DNA of 64,000 nucleotides from Mercurialis annua (lineage: Eukaryota; Streptophyta; Magnoliopsida; Malpighiales; Euphorbiaceae), in the NCBI RefSeq assembly GCF_937616625.2, contig NC_065571.1, forward strand, positions 50,391,651 through 50,455,650, written 5' to 3'. A program made the translations under genes and the position numbers. Positions 24,654-35,920 of the stretch are shown here, in pieces. Below the pieces are notes generated by a model that made no database searches, was not told the origin of the DNA, and saw only the letters and a list, made by a program, of their open reading frames with translations. Positions within the stretch are counted from its first letter, which is position 1, and every line of letters begins with the position of its first letter.

Positions 24654-25358
24654 ATTATATAATGTTTAAAATTCTCAAGTTTTTAACCTTTTATTTGAGA
24701 TAGAATTAAGAGAACAAACATCCTTTATTTCGATTTTGAAACTTTCTAAAAGTTATGGAAGTTTTTTCTTTTTATGAATAACATTTTTCTTAAAACGCCA
24801 TAAGAAATGGGAAAAACCTTCACTATTCAAAGAGGTAACGTCATTGAACGCTCCGACTCAGAAGAAGGAGGGAACAAGTTAAGATATAAAGATACAATCT
24901 AGTTTCCTAAACAAATCTAAATCGGAATGAAAAAGATATGGTTATATATTCCAGCTCTTTGTGCATGCAGGTTGTTATGTAAAGAAGCAAAGCTAATGAA
25001 AGTTCATTTATCACATACAAGAACATAACTAGAGCACTAATTTATTTATTATATAATTCGATAAGTTAGTCACCGTTTTTTAACGATTTAAATCTTAATA
25101 CCCTTTCTTCAATATTGGCATAACTCAGTGACCTGTTAAGTTTAATATCTGTTTTTAACCTTTTAGCATGACACTGTTTGCAAACCTTGTGATAGAAATA
25201 AGATAATAAACATCCTTTATTTCATTTAGCACATACAAGAACATAACTAGAGCACAAGTTTATTTATTACATAAACAAAAGTTACAGTAGAAAAACACAC
25301 AAGCTGAGTTAAGAAAACGATAGAGATCACATGGAGAACTTTTTCTCAAGATCCAATC
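24654..25358. other. 3' flank of the BURP gene
   Basis: Holds a direct repeat of about 50 bp (24999-25048 and 25219-25268, both containing ACATACAAGAACATAACTAG). The second copy lies in or near the BURP 3' UTR. No other gene seen. Confidence 0.6.
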
Positions 25359-27728
25359 TTAGGCATCTGATGGAAACCAGACCATATGATCAGCTGGAAA
25401 GAAATGGCAGACATCGGTCGAGCCAGGCTCAGCACCAAGCTCGCGAAAAGCAGGATGATCACGACTCCATTCGGAAGTATCAAAGTGGCACACCGCAATA
25501 GCCTCAATCATGTCTCCATTATCCCCAACCAGTGAAACCTTAAAGCCCTTGGTGTTCGTTGCGCTATGGCAATAAAAGATTGTATAAGGATAAGACATGG
25601 GATGGCATCCTACTAGCTTCGGAGCTAAGATCTCTTGAGGTTCTTGAACTACTGTATAATTCTGCACTTTGTTCTTGGATCTCGTCAAATGAGAAGATGT
25701 AATAGCCTTGAATCTCTTGGTGTCTAGTCCGAAAGTGCTACCGACAAAATCGAGCATGGCCTCATAAGAAGTAGCGCAAAGCTTGGTTTCCCCCGTCAGC
25801 GATTTTCCCTCGCAAAGTGTGATTGCTTCTTCCATTGCTTTTGCTTGAGGAGAGTGAGGCGAGATGGAAAAGAGACGAAGAATGTGTGGAAATTTGTGGG
25901 ATGAGAATGGATAGGATTCAGCTTGCTCTCTAGGCAACAATGGAGGATCTTTGGCTGAATGGTCGTTATTTAAAGGTGGAAGACTAATGGGTAGTTTATT
26001 ATTTACCTTTAGATCATTCCTTCTAAAAAAAACAATAAATGGAGAATTACCATCCATTCCATCGCTTCGAAATGACTTTTCTTGTTCATCATTACGGCCA
26101 TTACGATAACCAAAATAAGGAAATATGTTAGGTTTCGGCTGAAAATCATTAAGAAGTGCCTTTTCTTGTTCATCATTACGGCCATTATGATAACCAAAAT
26201 AAGGAAATAGGTTAGGTTTCGGCTGAAAATCATTAAGAAGTGCCTTTTCTTGTTCATCATTACGGCCATTATGATAACCAAAATAAGGAAATAGGTTAGG
26301 TTTCGGCTGAAAATCGTTAAGAAGTGGCTTTTCTTGTTCATCATTACGGCCATTATGATAACCAAAATAAGGAAATAGGTTAGGTTTCGGCTGAAAATCG
26401 TTAAGAAGTGCCTTTTCTTGTTCATCATTACGGCCATTATGATAACCAAAATAAGGAAATAGGTTAGGTTTCGGCTGAAAATCGTTAAGAAGTGCCTTTT
26501 CTTGTTCATCATTACGGCCATTATGATAACCAATATAAGGAAATAGGTTAGGTTTCGGCTGAAAATCGTTAAGAAGTGCCTTTTCTTGTTCATCATTACG
26601 GCTATTATGATAACCAAAATAAGGAAATAGGTTAGGTTTCGGCTGAAAATCATTAAGAAGTGACTTTTCTTGTTCACCATCACTGCCATATTCTATCTTC
26701 CTCTCTTCAAATCCCATATCCCAAAACGCATCCTGACCCCTGATTTCTACTTTAAATTGCAAATACAAGTTCAAAAAGATTTAGTTGGAAGAATAAGAAA
26801 CATATGAAAATACTCTAAATATCAATTTGTATAGATCTCGCATATAATATATGCAATGGAGATGCTCTAACGTTTGCATTAGCGATATCAATTAACGTCG
26901 AAACTGCAAAAAAGTGTAGTTCGGGTAGGAATAATGCTGAGGAAAATTTAAGATTGTGCATGTTTATAATTTTGTTTTCATTTATTAGTCAAAATAAGTT
27001 GACGGATAACTAAATTTTAAAATTAGTTAATTTTTTTTGTTGTATTGCTTTAAATTAAAATGCAGTCCACAGAACACAATCTCAAAGGATTTTTGACGGA
27101 TTAGTTCCTACAAAATATAAAAAATTCCAATTTTGTGCCTGCTTTAAAAAAAATACCAATTTTGTGCCTGTATCCACACAATCCGCATTTTAAAAATGCG
27201 GATTGGGTGAGGGATTGATATTAACAGCAATCCGCATTTGAAGAATGCGGATTGTATGTTATTGTATGTTATACAGTTTGGTAAAATATATGATTTCATC
27301 TCTAGCTTAAATCAATAGTTTATTAGTTCCTTTTTAGTTTTGTTTTTATTATAAATATGGAATATGGTTAATAATTTTCTCAATTCTTCATTTCTTTAAC
27401 TTATACAATCTATCTTATAAACTTTTTTTAACTTAACGATCAAATATTCAATTAAACTCAATTACTTATGTATTATTTAAGTGTAAAATTAATTTATAAG
27501 TGTCCGAGAAAGTAGGTCGTAATTATAAAAATTTAAAATTTAAATTAGAGAATTTAAATTTTAATAATCGGTTTTAAACAAAACAAATGAAGTTTAGAAG
27601 GTAAATATATTAAAAATTAATATATCAAAGTACATCTCTAAATGTAGAGTTAAAAGTTTCGGATAAAATCTCGAAATTAAAATGTCGAAATTTAAAAGTT
27701 TCGACATAATATAAAACTATATAAATTA

Positions 27729-27781
<53 letters not shown>

Positions 27782-30684
27782 GAGAAAATAACAAGAAAGC
27801 AAGAAAAAAGACTCCACTTTTCACACAATGCAATTTTATTAAGTTTGTTTACTTTATTACCATGTATGAGTGTTTTATTTTATCCAACACCACCTTTTTT
27901 TATTAACCCACACGTGTCCTACTAAACTCTCATTTAGTATTGTTTTTTTTTAAACCCCCCTTTTCAGCAGGCCTGACGCGCGTCAGGCCTGCTGACGCGT
28001 GAAACAGGTGCACCATGCACCTGTTATCACGATTTTTTGGGAAACAGGTGCATGGTGCACCTGTTTCCCATAACACATAAATGAGGACCTTTTTTTCAAA
28101 GTTCCTCATACACTTTTTTAAATTATATAATGTATATTTATATATTATATATATATATATATATTTATTTAAATGTTAAATATTTATATTAAATATTTAA
28201 AAAAACTTAAATTATTAATTTATTTATATATTTTATAAATATGACGTATTAAAAATATTTTATTTTACATAAAATTTTAGAAATATTAATTTTATGTTTG
28301 AGATATTTGAATAGATATTGTCATATTATGTTAAAAATTAAAAAATAATTAAACATATAATTTGATATATCTCGAATTTTTTTAATACATATTCGATACA
28401 TATACGATACATCTCCAATATATATTTGCTACATCTCTAATATATAATTTAGATCGTTCGGACATTTTGACTAGTTCGATCGGTTTGTTATTATATTTTA
28501 AAAGATGGATACATCTCCGATACATATTCAATACATATCGTAATTATACATGATATATATACTTTTCATATTTGATATATAATTTATACATGATAGATAT
28601 TTTTTCATGTTTTTATACATCTTTCTTAAAATTTTATTATATATATTTTTATACATATTTGATACATTTCAGTTACAAATTTGATATTTTTTTGATACAT
28701 GTTTTATACATATTTGATACATATCCGATATATATTTGATACATGTTTGATACATATATGATATAATTTGACATTTCTATGTCTCTAATATATTTTTGCT
28801 ACATATTCGATCATTTAATTCATTTTCTTTATTTTATATACATCTTTTTTTAAGTTTTATTAGATATAGTTTTATTATATGTATTGCATATATACTTTGT
28901 ATACATATTTGCTACATCTATAATACATAATTTATACATAAAAAATATATTATTCATGTATCGGACACGTGATCAGTATGTATCAATAATGTATCCGGTA
29001 TATAATTTATAAAATTATATTTTTAAAAATTATATTATTTATATATTTTTAAAATTTAACAAATTTATTTTTCTTCAAATTAAAATTAAAATTTTTAAAA
29101 TTAAAGTTAAGATTAATATTTTAAAATTAAAGAAATTATTTTATTATTTAAAAAACAAATAATAAAAAAAAACATGTTATGCACCTGCTAATATGAATTT
29201 GGGTTATGTGAGCAGTTGCACAAAGCAACTGCTCACGCGTCAGTAGGTCTGACGCACGCGTCAGACCTACTGACGCGCGCTGATGTCAGCGTCCCACGCT
29301 GACATCAACGCATGCGGTGTCAGTGTAATTTTTTTCCAAAAGGTGGTAGTCATGAAATAAAACTTAATTTTATTGTAAAGGCTGAAAATGGAGACCAATT
29401 TTCTTGTAATTTTGAAAGATTCTCAATAAAAAATACAAAAAAACCGAAAAGAGAAGAGGGGTGGGTATGGTGGGTGAAGAAAGTATAAGGATTAAATTGA
29501 ATTTTTTTTAATTTTATTTATTTATTATATATCTATATCTTAATTTATATAGTTTTATATTATGTCCAAATTTTTAAATTTCGACATTTTAATTTTGAGG
29601 TTTTATCCGAAACTTTTAACTCTACATTTAGAGATGCACTTTGATATATTAATTTTTAATATATTTACCTTCTAAAATTCATTTGTTTCGTTTAAAATCG
29701 ATTATTAAAATTTAAATTCTCGAATTTAAATTTTAAATTTCTATAACTACGACCTACTTTCTCGGACACCTATAAATTAATTTTACATTTAAATAATACG
29801 TAAGTAATTGAGTTTAATTGAATATTTGATTGTTAAGTTAAAAAGAAGTTTATAAGATAAATTGTATAAATTAAAGAAATGAAGGATTGAGAAAATTATT
29901 AACCATATTTCATATTTATAATAAAATCAAAACTAAAAAAAAAAACTACTCCTAGTTCAGGCACAAAATTGGAATTTCTTCAGCATTATTCAGGCACAAA
30001 ATTGGAGTAATAAACTATCGATTTAAGTTAAGAATGAAATTATATATTTTACCAAACCACAATAACATACAATCCTGGTTCAGGCACAAAATTGGTATTT
30101 TTTTTTAAAACAGACACAAATTTGGAATTTCTTATGTTTTATAGGAACCAATCCGTCAAAAACCCCAATCTCAAAAGCTTCTAATTGACTTTTTATAATA
30201 CGCAAAAAGAATCTTTTTTAAAAAAGCAAAACACATAAGGGAATAATGGAAATAAAAACTTAAAAAAAAAAGTTGAAATATATGTTTTGAAACTAACCAG
30301 CAGGCTGTTGACGATTTCCAAATTTTCGAGGCATTGGAGTGTTTGGTACTTTGGACCGCAGATAGTTATCATTAGGCATCGAAGCATTACTAACAACTAA
30401 CATTAACTGCAAATTAAGAGAGAGATTTAAGAATTTAACAAAGGCTCAATAAGCACAGTTAAGCTTATTTTAATTAATACTGAAATGGATTTTAGAATTA
30501 GGAAATCTATAAAATAAGTTCTAGTTATATCAATAGAAAATTATAGCCATCTCTAAAATGAAATTAAATTTATAGAAATTCGCTAAATTATCGATGAATA
30601 AAATAAATTAACGGAAGAAGAGCGAATATTATTGATGATGCTTACACATAATAAAGCAAATACGGAAAGCAAAGAAAATTTCAT
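25359..30684 (-). CDS. BURP-domain protein with seven 28-residue repeats; candidate burpitide precursor-cyclase
   Basis: Exons on -: 30684-30646, 30406-30298, 26749-25359. Junctions are GT-AG, total 1539 nt, 512 residues. Residues 1 to about 24 are a signal peptide (MKFSLLSVFALLCLMLVVSNA). YLRSKVPNTPMPR is the conserved N-terminal segment of BURP proteins. Residues 74-269 are seven repeats containing DFQPKPN then LFPYFGYHNG. The BURP domain (about 290-512) has the full CH-x10-CH-x25-CH-x25-CH pattern and ends in a conserved Trp segment. By family knowledge BURP domains bind copper through these motifs, and some cyclise Tyr or Trp in repeats of the same chain into secreted cyclic peptides. That activity here is inferred from layout. 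An in-frame ATG at 30702 would add six residues. Intron 2 (3.5 kb) carries a Mutator-like element. Confidence 0.9.
26091..26678 (-). repeat. Seven tandem 84-bp coding repeats in the BURP gene
   Basis: 28 codons each, in register with the reading frame. Differences between units are few: LFPYFGYHN mostly, LFPYIGYHN in unit 2, IFPYFGYRN in unit 7. The near-identity suggests recent expansion or homogenisation. DFQPKPN recalls the DFEPRPN motif of DUF2775 organ-specific proteins, which also act as cyclopeptide precursors (from memory). Confidence 0.95.
27730..27776. repeat. (TA)n microsatellite
   Basis: A run of TA dinucleotides inside the left arm of the Mutator-like element. The right arm has only a short counterpart, so it expanded after arm formation. 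Confidence 0.95.
27960..28075. repeat. Palindrome cluster, left side of the MULE core
   Basis: CCTGACGCGCGTCAGG is a perfect 16 bp palindrome. It is followed by inverted pairs built on CAGGTGCACCATGCACCTG and GGAAACAGGTGCA / TGCACCTGTTTCC. GC-rich in an otherwise AT-rich element. Confidence 0.85.
28376..29000. repeat. Degenerate GATACAT-type repeats in the MULE core
   Basis: Many short units of the GATACATAT / GCTACATCT kind. No coding frame. Confidence 0.6.
29205..29315. repeat. Palindrome cluster, right side of the MULE core
   Basis: GAGCAGTTGC...GCAACTGCTC, GTCAGTAGGTCTGACGC...GCGTCAGACCTACTGAC and GATGTCAGCGT...ACGCTGACATC are three successive hairpins. They mirror in position, not in sequence, the cluster at 27960-28075. 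Confidence 0.85.
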
Positions 30685-30746
30685 TGAAGCAAAGAAGCTC
30701 ATTAATAAACTTATTTTTTGAATGCATTTCTTCAAAAATCTCACCC

Positions 30747-30755
30747 TTATTTATA
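30747..30755 (-). promoter_or_regulatory. Probable TATA box of the BURP gene
   Basis: On - it reads TATAAATAA, about 63 bases upstream of the chosen ATG at 30684, a normal distance for a short plant 5' UTR. Confidence 0.65.
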
Positions 30756-30895
30756 GCAGCAAGCTCTTAGGGTGTTATGGTAATATTCTAAAAAAAAAGA
30801 CACTGAGCATTTTCTAACGCGTGTTTATCTCATACAACCGTTGCTTTATAATAAGCCAATGATTATTTGTGATATGAAATCTTTTAATTATAAAA

Positions 30896-31262
30896 AAAAA
30901 TTAATCCCAACATTTTAGTTTTGTAGCGGTTTAATTCCAACGTTCAAAACATCACCAAACAAATCCCAATCTTTTTTATTTTTGCAATTTACAGCCCCAA
31001 TCAGTTTTGTCGCGATTTTGTCTCTTTTTTTTAAGCTATTAAGTGCAATAACACGAAAATGTTAGAATTTTATTTGAGATTTTTTTGAAACGTTGGATTT
31101 TAATATGTCAATAAATGTATCTAATAAGGCTGCCACGTATGCATAAAGTTACGGGAAAACAGTTCGGACTACAAATTGTAAAAATAAAAAAGATTGAAAT
31201 TTGTTTCGTAAAATATTAGAATTAAATCGCTATAAAAGTGAAACGTTGATATTTATTTTACA
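30896..31262. mobile_element. MITE-like imperfect inverted repeat upstream of the BURP gene
   Basis: Left TAGCGGTTTAATTCCAACGTT and CAAATCCCAATCTTTTTTA mirror right TAAAAAAGATTGAAATTTG and TTAGAATTAAATCGCTA with mismatches. About 370 bp, noncoding, about 200 bp upstream of the BURP start. Confidence 0.6.
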
Positions 31263-31339
31263 AATACCATTTTAATCATTAATTATTTTTTTATCATTTA
31301 ATTTGCCTCATAACTAATGCAATATTAGTTTATTATATG

Positions 31340-33208
31340 GATAATATGGCGTAGCGGTTGTGGTGTAGTATAATTTTCCTTTTATTTTGAAGGCAGTTTC
31401 GTAGGGGTGGTTGTATTAAACTCCCCAACAGTTTATATTTGTAAAAATAATCTTCGTATTAGTGACGGGTTTGCAGGGCGGCTGTATTAAACGCCCCTAC
31501 AGTTTATATTTAAAAAGTAATCTTCGTATTAGTGACGGTTTGCAGGGGCGGTTAATTGATTGTTCAATTCCTGGAACTTGTTGTAAGTAGTTACCTCTAG
31601 CCTTGAGTTCAATCTGTTAGTGCATATGTGATTAGCAGTCTTTATTTAAATCAATTAATTCTTAATTAGAACATACTTTTATTTAGTGCAAGATATCAGT
31701 GCATATGCGTTAGAAGATAGTCCAAGGTCCAGGTATTTTCATTAACTTCATGCACAAGAAGTTGATTCTATAGATTCTTTTGTTGGTACTTATTTTCTTC
31801 CGTCGTCGGGCATTGAACCAGGATTTCCTGGGTGATGATTTGAAAAGCCAGAGCTCACACGTTCCTTATAATGTTGCAGACTTCTCCACTCAGGTATGGT
31901 TACTCATGCAGCATAATGTAATGCATTACAAATTTCCAGATTTATTCTATGCATCATAAGTCCAGTAAATGTTTATTATAAAACATATTAACTCTTTCAA
32001 TGATATGTAGACTTCTATCAGATCGGGGATACAGAGTCACTATGGAATTCTGTCTTAATCAGGGTCTTTCAATGATATTAACTGTTTTTCTTGTTGCTTA
32101 ATTTCTGTTTATCATGATTGTGAATTCAATTATAGCGCATCTTATAACATCATAGCCGGAAAAGCACCTGTAATTGACGATGCAGAGCAGCAGAAATGAG
32201 ACGGTTATAACCACGGGACTAGAAAGACGGGCCAGAAACGCCAGTCAACAAAAGGTCCATCACGGCCTCATACAATTCAGGAGCAGAGCGGACCGATTTC
32301 ACACCATGACATAGACAAAAGAAGGTCTAGTTTAAAAGCTCAATGATTTTAATTCTCTTTTTCATTTTATTTTGATATGCTCTGTTTATGATGCTTGTAC
32401 AGCAAAGAAGTGAGCTCTTCACAATCTTATGAAACATCGACTGTTGATTTAATAATTGTTGAAATTTGATTTTATTTGTTCATTTTTTATTTTTTTTTCC
32501 GGATAAAGTATTTGCTGCTGTATTTCTTTTTTGGTTTCTGGTTGCAGGGAGCTGCTCGTAGTTCGGTTTTTGAACCTGGTAGAGTATGGAAGTAAGCATC
32601 TTTAATTTTTTGACTTAATTGAAGTTGGTTTACTTATGTTTTTCTTTGTATATATAATATATTAAGGTGATTGTTTTTGCATTTACCAGAATATTTGTGT
32701 GCTTCCTCTGATAGTCATAATTGGATCTCTAGTCACAAACATAGAACGCAGAAGACAACGGAAAATAACACAGAGATTATTTTATCCAGTGAACGATCCT
32801 TGAAGCCAAGAAGATAGTTTGCTTCTTTTTCAGTTAATTCATGTATTATGAGTTTCAATTGATTAATTATAAGAATGTTTTAAGCAAAATTAATCAATTT
32901 AATTATTCAGCAGTAAATATATGTGTGGTTCTTTGGCTTAATGCAGGTCCGAGATGTTTTAAGTAAATGTTTTTGAATTTTTTTGGCAGTAGAGGCGCCT
33001 TCATTTTTCAGAAAGTCCAGACACCTTTATTTTTAAAATTTCCTGATAATAGGGGCGGTTTTAACCGCTCCTACATCTCCGCCCCAAAAAAAACCCTTAC
33101 CCCGGCAGCCTAAAACCGCCCGCACAGTGTAGGGGCGGGGGTATAAAACGCTGTTACTACTCTACAGAACAAAACAAACTGCCCCTATATATAAATTTTG
33201 TTGTAGTG
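31340..33208. mobile_element. CACTA-like element with exon-like internal pieces
   Basis: The right end on - starts CACTACAACAAAATTT. Subterminal blocks at both ends repeat AGGGGCGGTT / AACCGCCCCT motifs, including two 75 bp direct repeats at 31405-31550. The left terminus is not clearly readable. Inside are exon-like pieces (see separate entry) and no transposase frame. Confidence 0.6.
31797..32818 (+). pseudogene. Captured gene fragments inside the CACTA-like element
   Basis: Pieces with splice-like borders. One around 31797-31893 ends ADFSTQ before GTATGG. One around 32160-32335 reads RKTGQKRQSTKGPSRP with an internal TGA. One at 32549-32591 (GAARSSVFEPGRVW) lies between AG and GTAAGC. One at about 32691-32818 starts after CCAG and ends LKPRR then a stop. 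I do not recognise the parent gene. The Ser/Arg/Lys-rich composition suggests a disordered C-terminus. Confidence 0.45.
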
Positions 33209-33217
33209 TGTGAGATT

Positions 33218-33386
33218 TATATTTGAAGGCTTGGCCCAGCTGGCTAAATTTTAATAATATGTGTATGAGGCTGAGGGTTCGACCCTCAACACTCACGGGC
33301 AATGTGTCTATTTAAAAAATGTCTAACATTAACCCTCATTAACCCTCTTCAATAATTAGAGTAGGCTATGTTTGACAAAAAAAAAA
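33218..33386 (+). mobile_element. tRNA-derived SINE
   Basis: A-box TGGCCCAGCTGG and B-box GGGTTCGACCC, a unique body and an A-tail. The 9 bp duplication TGTGAGATT lies at 33209-33217 and 33387-33395. It sits one base beyond the CACTA-like terminus. Confidence 0.85.
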
Positions 33387-33582
33387 TGTGAGATTCCCAT
33401 GCTGCATGTGCATGTAATAAAAGCCAATCAATTACTTTTTGATAAGATAATGTCGGATATCTGGGAGGAGAAAATGAATTCTTTGATCAGATAATGTTTT
33501 TAAAATTCTGAATACAAAAACGTTATCTTGCCATTATTATGTCGAATTACAAATCAAACACTTGAATTTCTTACTCTATTCA

Positions 33583-33690
33583 TTTTTTTTTTTTATAATT
33601 GGGGAGGAGGGAACGTTTGTGAGAGGAATCGAACCCACGATCTAGCAGTTTGCTGCCTAGCGCTTATACCGTTTGAACTTTTAGGTTTTA
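33583..33690 (-). mobile_element. Second tRNA-derived SINE family, copy 1
   Basis: On - it has an A-box-like TATAAGCGCTAGGCAGC, a B-box GGGTTCGATTCC, a short body and poly-A (T-run at 33583). It is closely similar to 61875-61968. No clear target duplication seen. Confidence 0.75.
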
Positions 33691-34314
33691 ATTTATTTTC
33701 ATAAACACCTAAACTTTAGTTTATTATATTAATTAAATAAGCTAACAATCTTACAAATAATTGCCTATGTAGTTTAATTCTTTAAAATCATTGCCGTCTC
33801 ACTTAAATCTTTATGATTATAAAAAAATGGTACGAAAAAAAATTGACCGTTAACTTTTAAAAAAATCTGATTATTTAAATAAAAAATACAAATAAACTCT
33901 TATGACTAAAAATTATAACATTTAATCTCTTAGTCTATAATAAATTCAATTTAATCTTTTTGTCAAAATGAAATAATTATTTTAAAATTTTCAAAATCAA
34001 TAATTATTATTGTTTTAGTTTAGTAAATTAATAACTGAATTTTAGTGTTTTTAAATTTTTATGTCCTACTTAATAATTAGAAAAATTGATATAATTTCAT
34101 AAATATTGTCAAATCCCGCCTTATTTAGCACAAGATTAGATGTTATTTAAAACATAATTACTTCAAATCTATGTAATAGTTTCATTTCATATCTTAGTCG
34201 AAAAACACATCCTATAAACAATCGAATATTAAAGTAAAACACATTTTTACATATTTATAACTTTATAATATTGTATTTAAAGTAATTATAGTTTCAAAGT
34301 TATAGACATATGGT
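33691..34314. other. AT-rich spacer
   Basis: No gene, RNA or repeat recognised. Confidence 0.4.
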
Positions 34315-34456
34315 TCAAAACACAGGGGCGGAACTACGTTCAGACTCGGGTAGGCTTGAGCCCGGGCTGCCGTCGGAAGTTCGAAGGTTAGAGGAGTGAG
34401 CAATGAAGGCTGGCTTGAAGTTACAGTAGTTTAGCCATGGCTGCCGACTGAATAAA

Positions 34457-35338
34457 GTGACTTTGAAGAAGATGAAGCGATGCATCCATGACGGCATTCC
34501 CACAGGATCAGCACTACATCATAGATTACAGTTACCTCCAGATTGCAAATGGTGTGGAGAGCAGGAAACAGTTCTACATCTTCTTTTCTTATGCCCCTTT
34601 ACAAGACATATTTGGTTTCAATGCCCTCTGAATTTCAGGTCAACATGGGGAACACATACAAGTTTTGCACAGCATTGGAAAGCAACGATATCACAATTAA
34701 AAGAGATTGGCTCCAGCTCTCAAGATATCTCTTTGTACTGCTTCACCTTGTGGCACATTTGGAAAACAAGAAACAATCTCATCTTTAGGGAAGAAGAACC
34801 AACAATTGAAGACACAATACGATACATCATAACGGACGCAAATGAATTCGAGCAGTCCCAGATTAAACATCACAGTGTACCTCGACGGAATCAAACCTTC
34901 CAGTCACCACAGTCTACTGCCAATATCATACCTTCAGGCTTCATGAAGTTGAACTATGATGCAGCGGTTGACATCCAGAAGAAACGAGGATTTGTTGGAA
35001 TAATAGCTAAAGATGACCATTCCATCCAAAGAGAAAAAATTTCGGCGCAATTCAGATTTATCTGGGATCCGGGGATTTTGAAAATGCTAGCACTTCGGGA
35101 AGCGATGAATTGGGCCATTTCACAACATTGGAAGAAAGTTATTTTTGAAGGTGATGCTCTTCAAGTATCCAACATCATCAACTCGAGGCAGTGTTCTAAT
35201 GCGGCCTTACAGGGTATTTGTGAAGACATTTGGTATCTACAAAATTCCTTCATTACAACTTCAATCCAATATATCCCTCGTACCCAAAATTCAGAAGCAC
35301 ACAACTGGGTACAAGCAGTGAAACATGGTATCCTTTAA
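34457..35338 (+). pseudogene. LINE ORF2 C-terminus (zinc-binding RT end plus RNase H), 5'-truncated
   Basis: 293 open codons. The first 90 carry the reverse-transcriptase zinc-binding motif (CKWCGEQETVLHLLFLC with CPFTRHIW). The later part is an RNase H-like domain (KLNYDAAV, then ALREAMNWA, then FEGDALQV and the HNWVQAV end), as in plant non-LTR elements. Endonuclease and RT are missing, so it is a dead 5'-truncated insert in the outer hAT element. Its 3' UTR continues after the inner hAT to a poly-A near 37300-37308. Confidence 0.85.
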
Positions 35339-35591
35339 TGAGATTTTGAGGGAGCCTATTGCTTCAAGCAGGGGCGGAACTACGCTTAGACTCGGGTAGG
35401 CTTGAGCCCGGGCTGCCGTCTGAAAGTGGAAGGACCGGACCGGAGATTTGAAGCGCAGAGATGTGGAAACTTTTCAACCATGACTGAAAAATTGCAGCAG
35501 CCCTAGGAAAAAGATGAACAGCAGAGTTGCACTTATCTTTTCTTTTAGGTTTTAAAAGGACCAAACGACTTTTCGTTCGGTCATTTTTTTT

Positions 35592-35920
35592 AGGCTTAAT
35601 GGCGTAAAAAATCATAAACTTTAGCGTGTTTTGCAAATTTAACATAAACTTTCAATTTTGGCAAACTAAATCACAAACTTTTGATTTTTTGCAATTTTAG
35701 CATCGATCAATTTTCCTTCAAAAAAATAGAGAAAAATGCTGATGTGGATGCCGGAATAGTGGTTATTCCGGTTTACACATCATCATTTTTTTCACGAAAA
35801 ATTGATCGGTGCTAAAATTGCCAAAAATCAAAAGTTTGTGTATTAATTTGCCAAAATTGAAAGTTTATGTTAAATTTGCAAAACACGCTAAAGTTTGTGA
35901 TTTTTTACGCAATTAAGCCT
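35592..35920. mobile_element. MITE-like foldback inside the inner hAT
   Basis: About 330 bp. Left AGGCTTAATGGCGTAAAAAA and CTTTAGCGTGTTTTGCAAAT mirror the right end almost perfectly. Noncoding. Confidence 0.8.

Larger units (their letters stand above)
27087..30165. mobile_element. Non-autonomous Mutator-like foldback element in BURP intron 2
   Basis: 3079 bp flanked by a 10 bp duplication CAATCTCAAA (27077-27086 and 30166-30175). The ends read GGATTTTTGACGGATTAG and, inverted, GGGTTTTTGACGGATTGG. The inverted arms are long, about 0.6-0.7 kb: AGTGTCCGAGAAAGTAGGTCG near 27500 mirrors the block near 29750. No transposase frame is visible. The 10 bp duplication and long arms fit MULEs. Confidence 0.85.

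Noticed and set aside
26091..26678. Regular 84-bp repeats that might be read as a CRISPR-like array
   Set aside because: The units are contiguous without spacers, are in frame and encode part of a plant protein; the genome is eukaryotic.
26009..26689. A 226-codon repetitive open frame in another register of the BURP repeat region
   Set aside because: It exists only because the 84 bp unit is a multiple of three, so any frame without a stop stays open. The BURP frame has splice-consistent exons and conserved CH motifs.
33583..33690. tRNA-like gene (GGGTTCGATTCC B-box)
   Set aside because: No acceptor stem or anticodon arm can be closed, there is a poly-A tail, and the same sequence recurs at 61875-61968 with a target duplication. 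It is a SINE.
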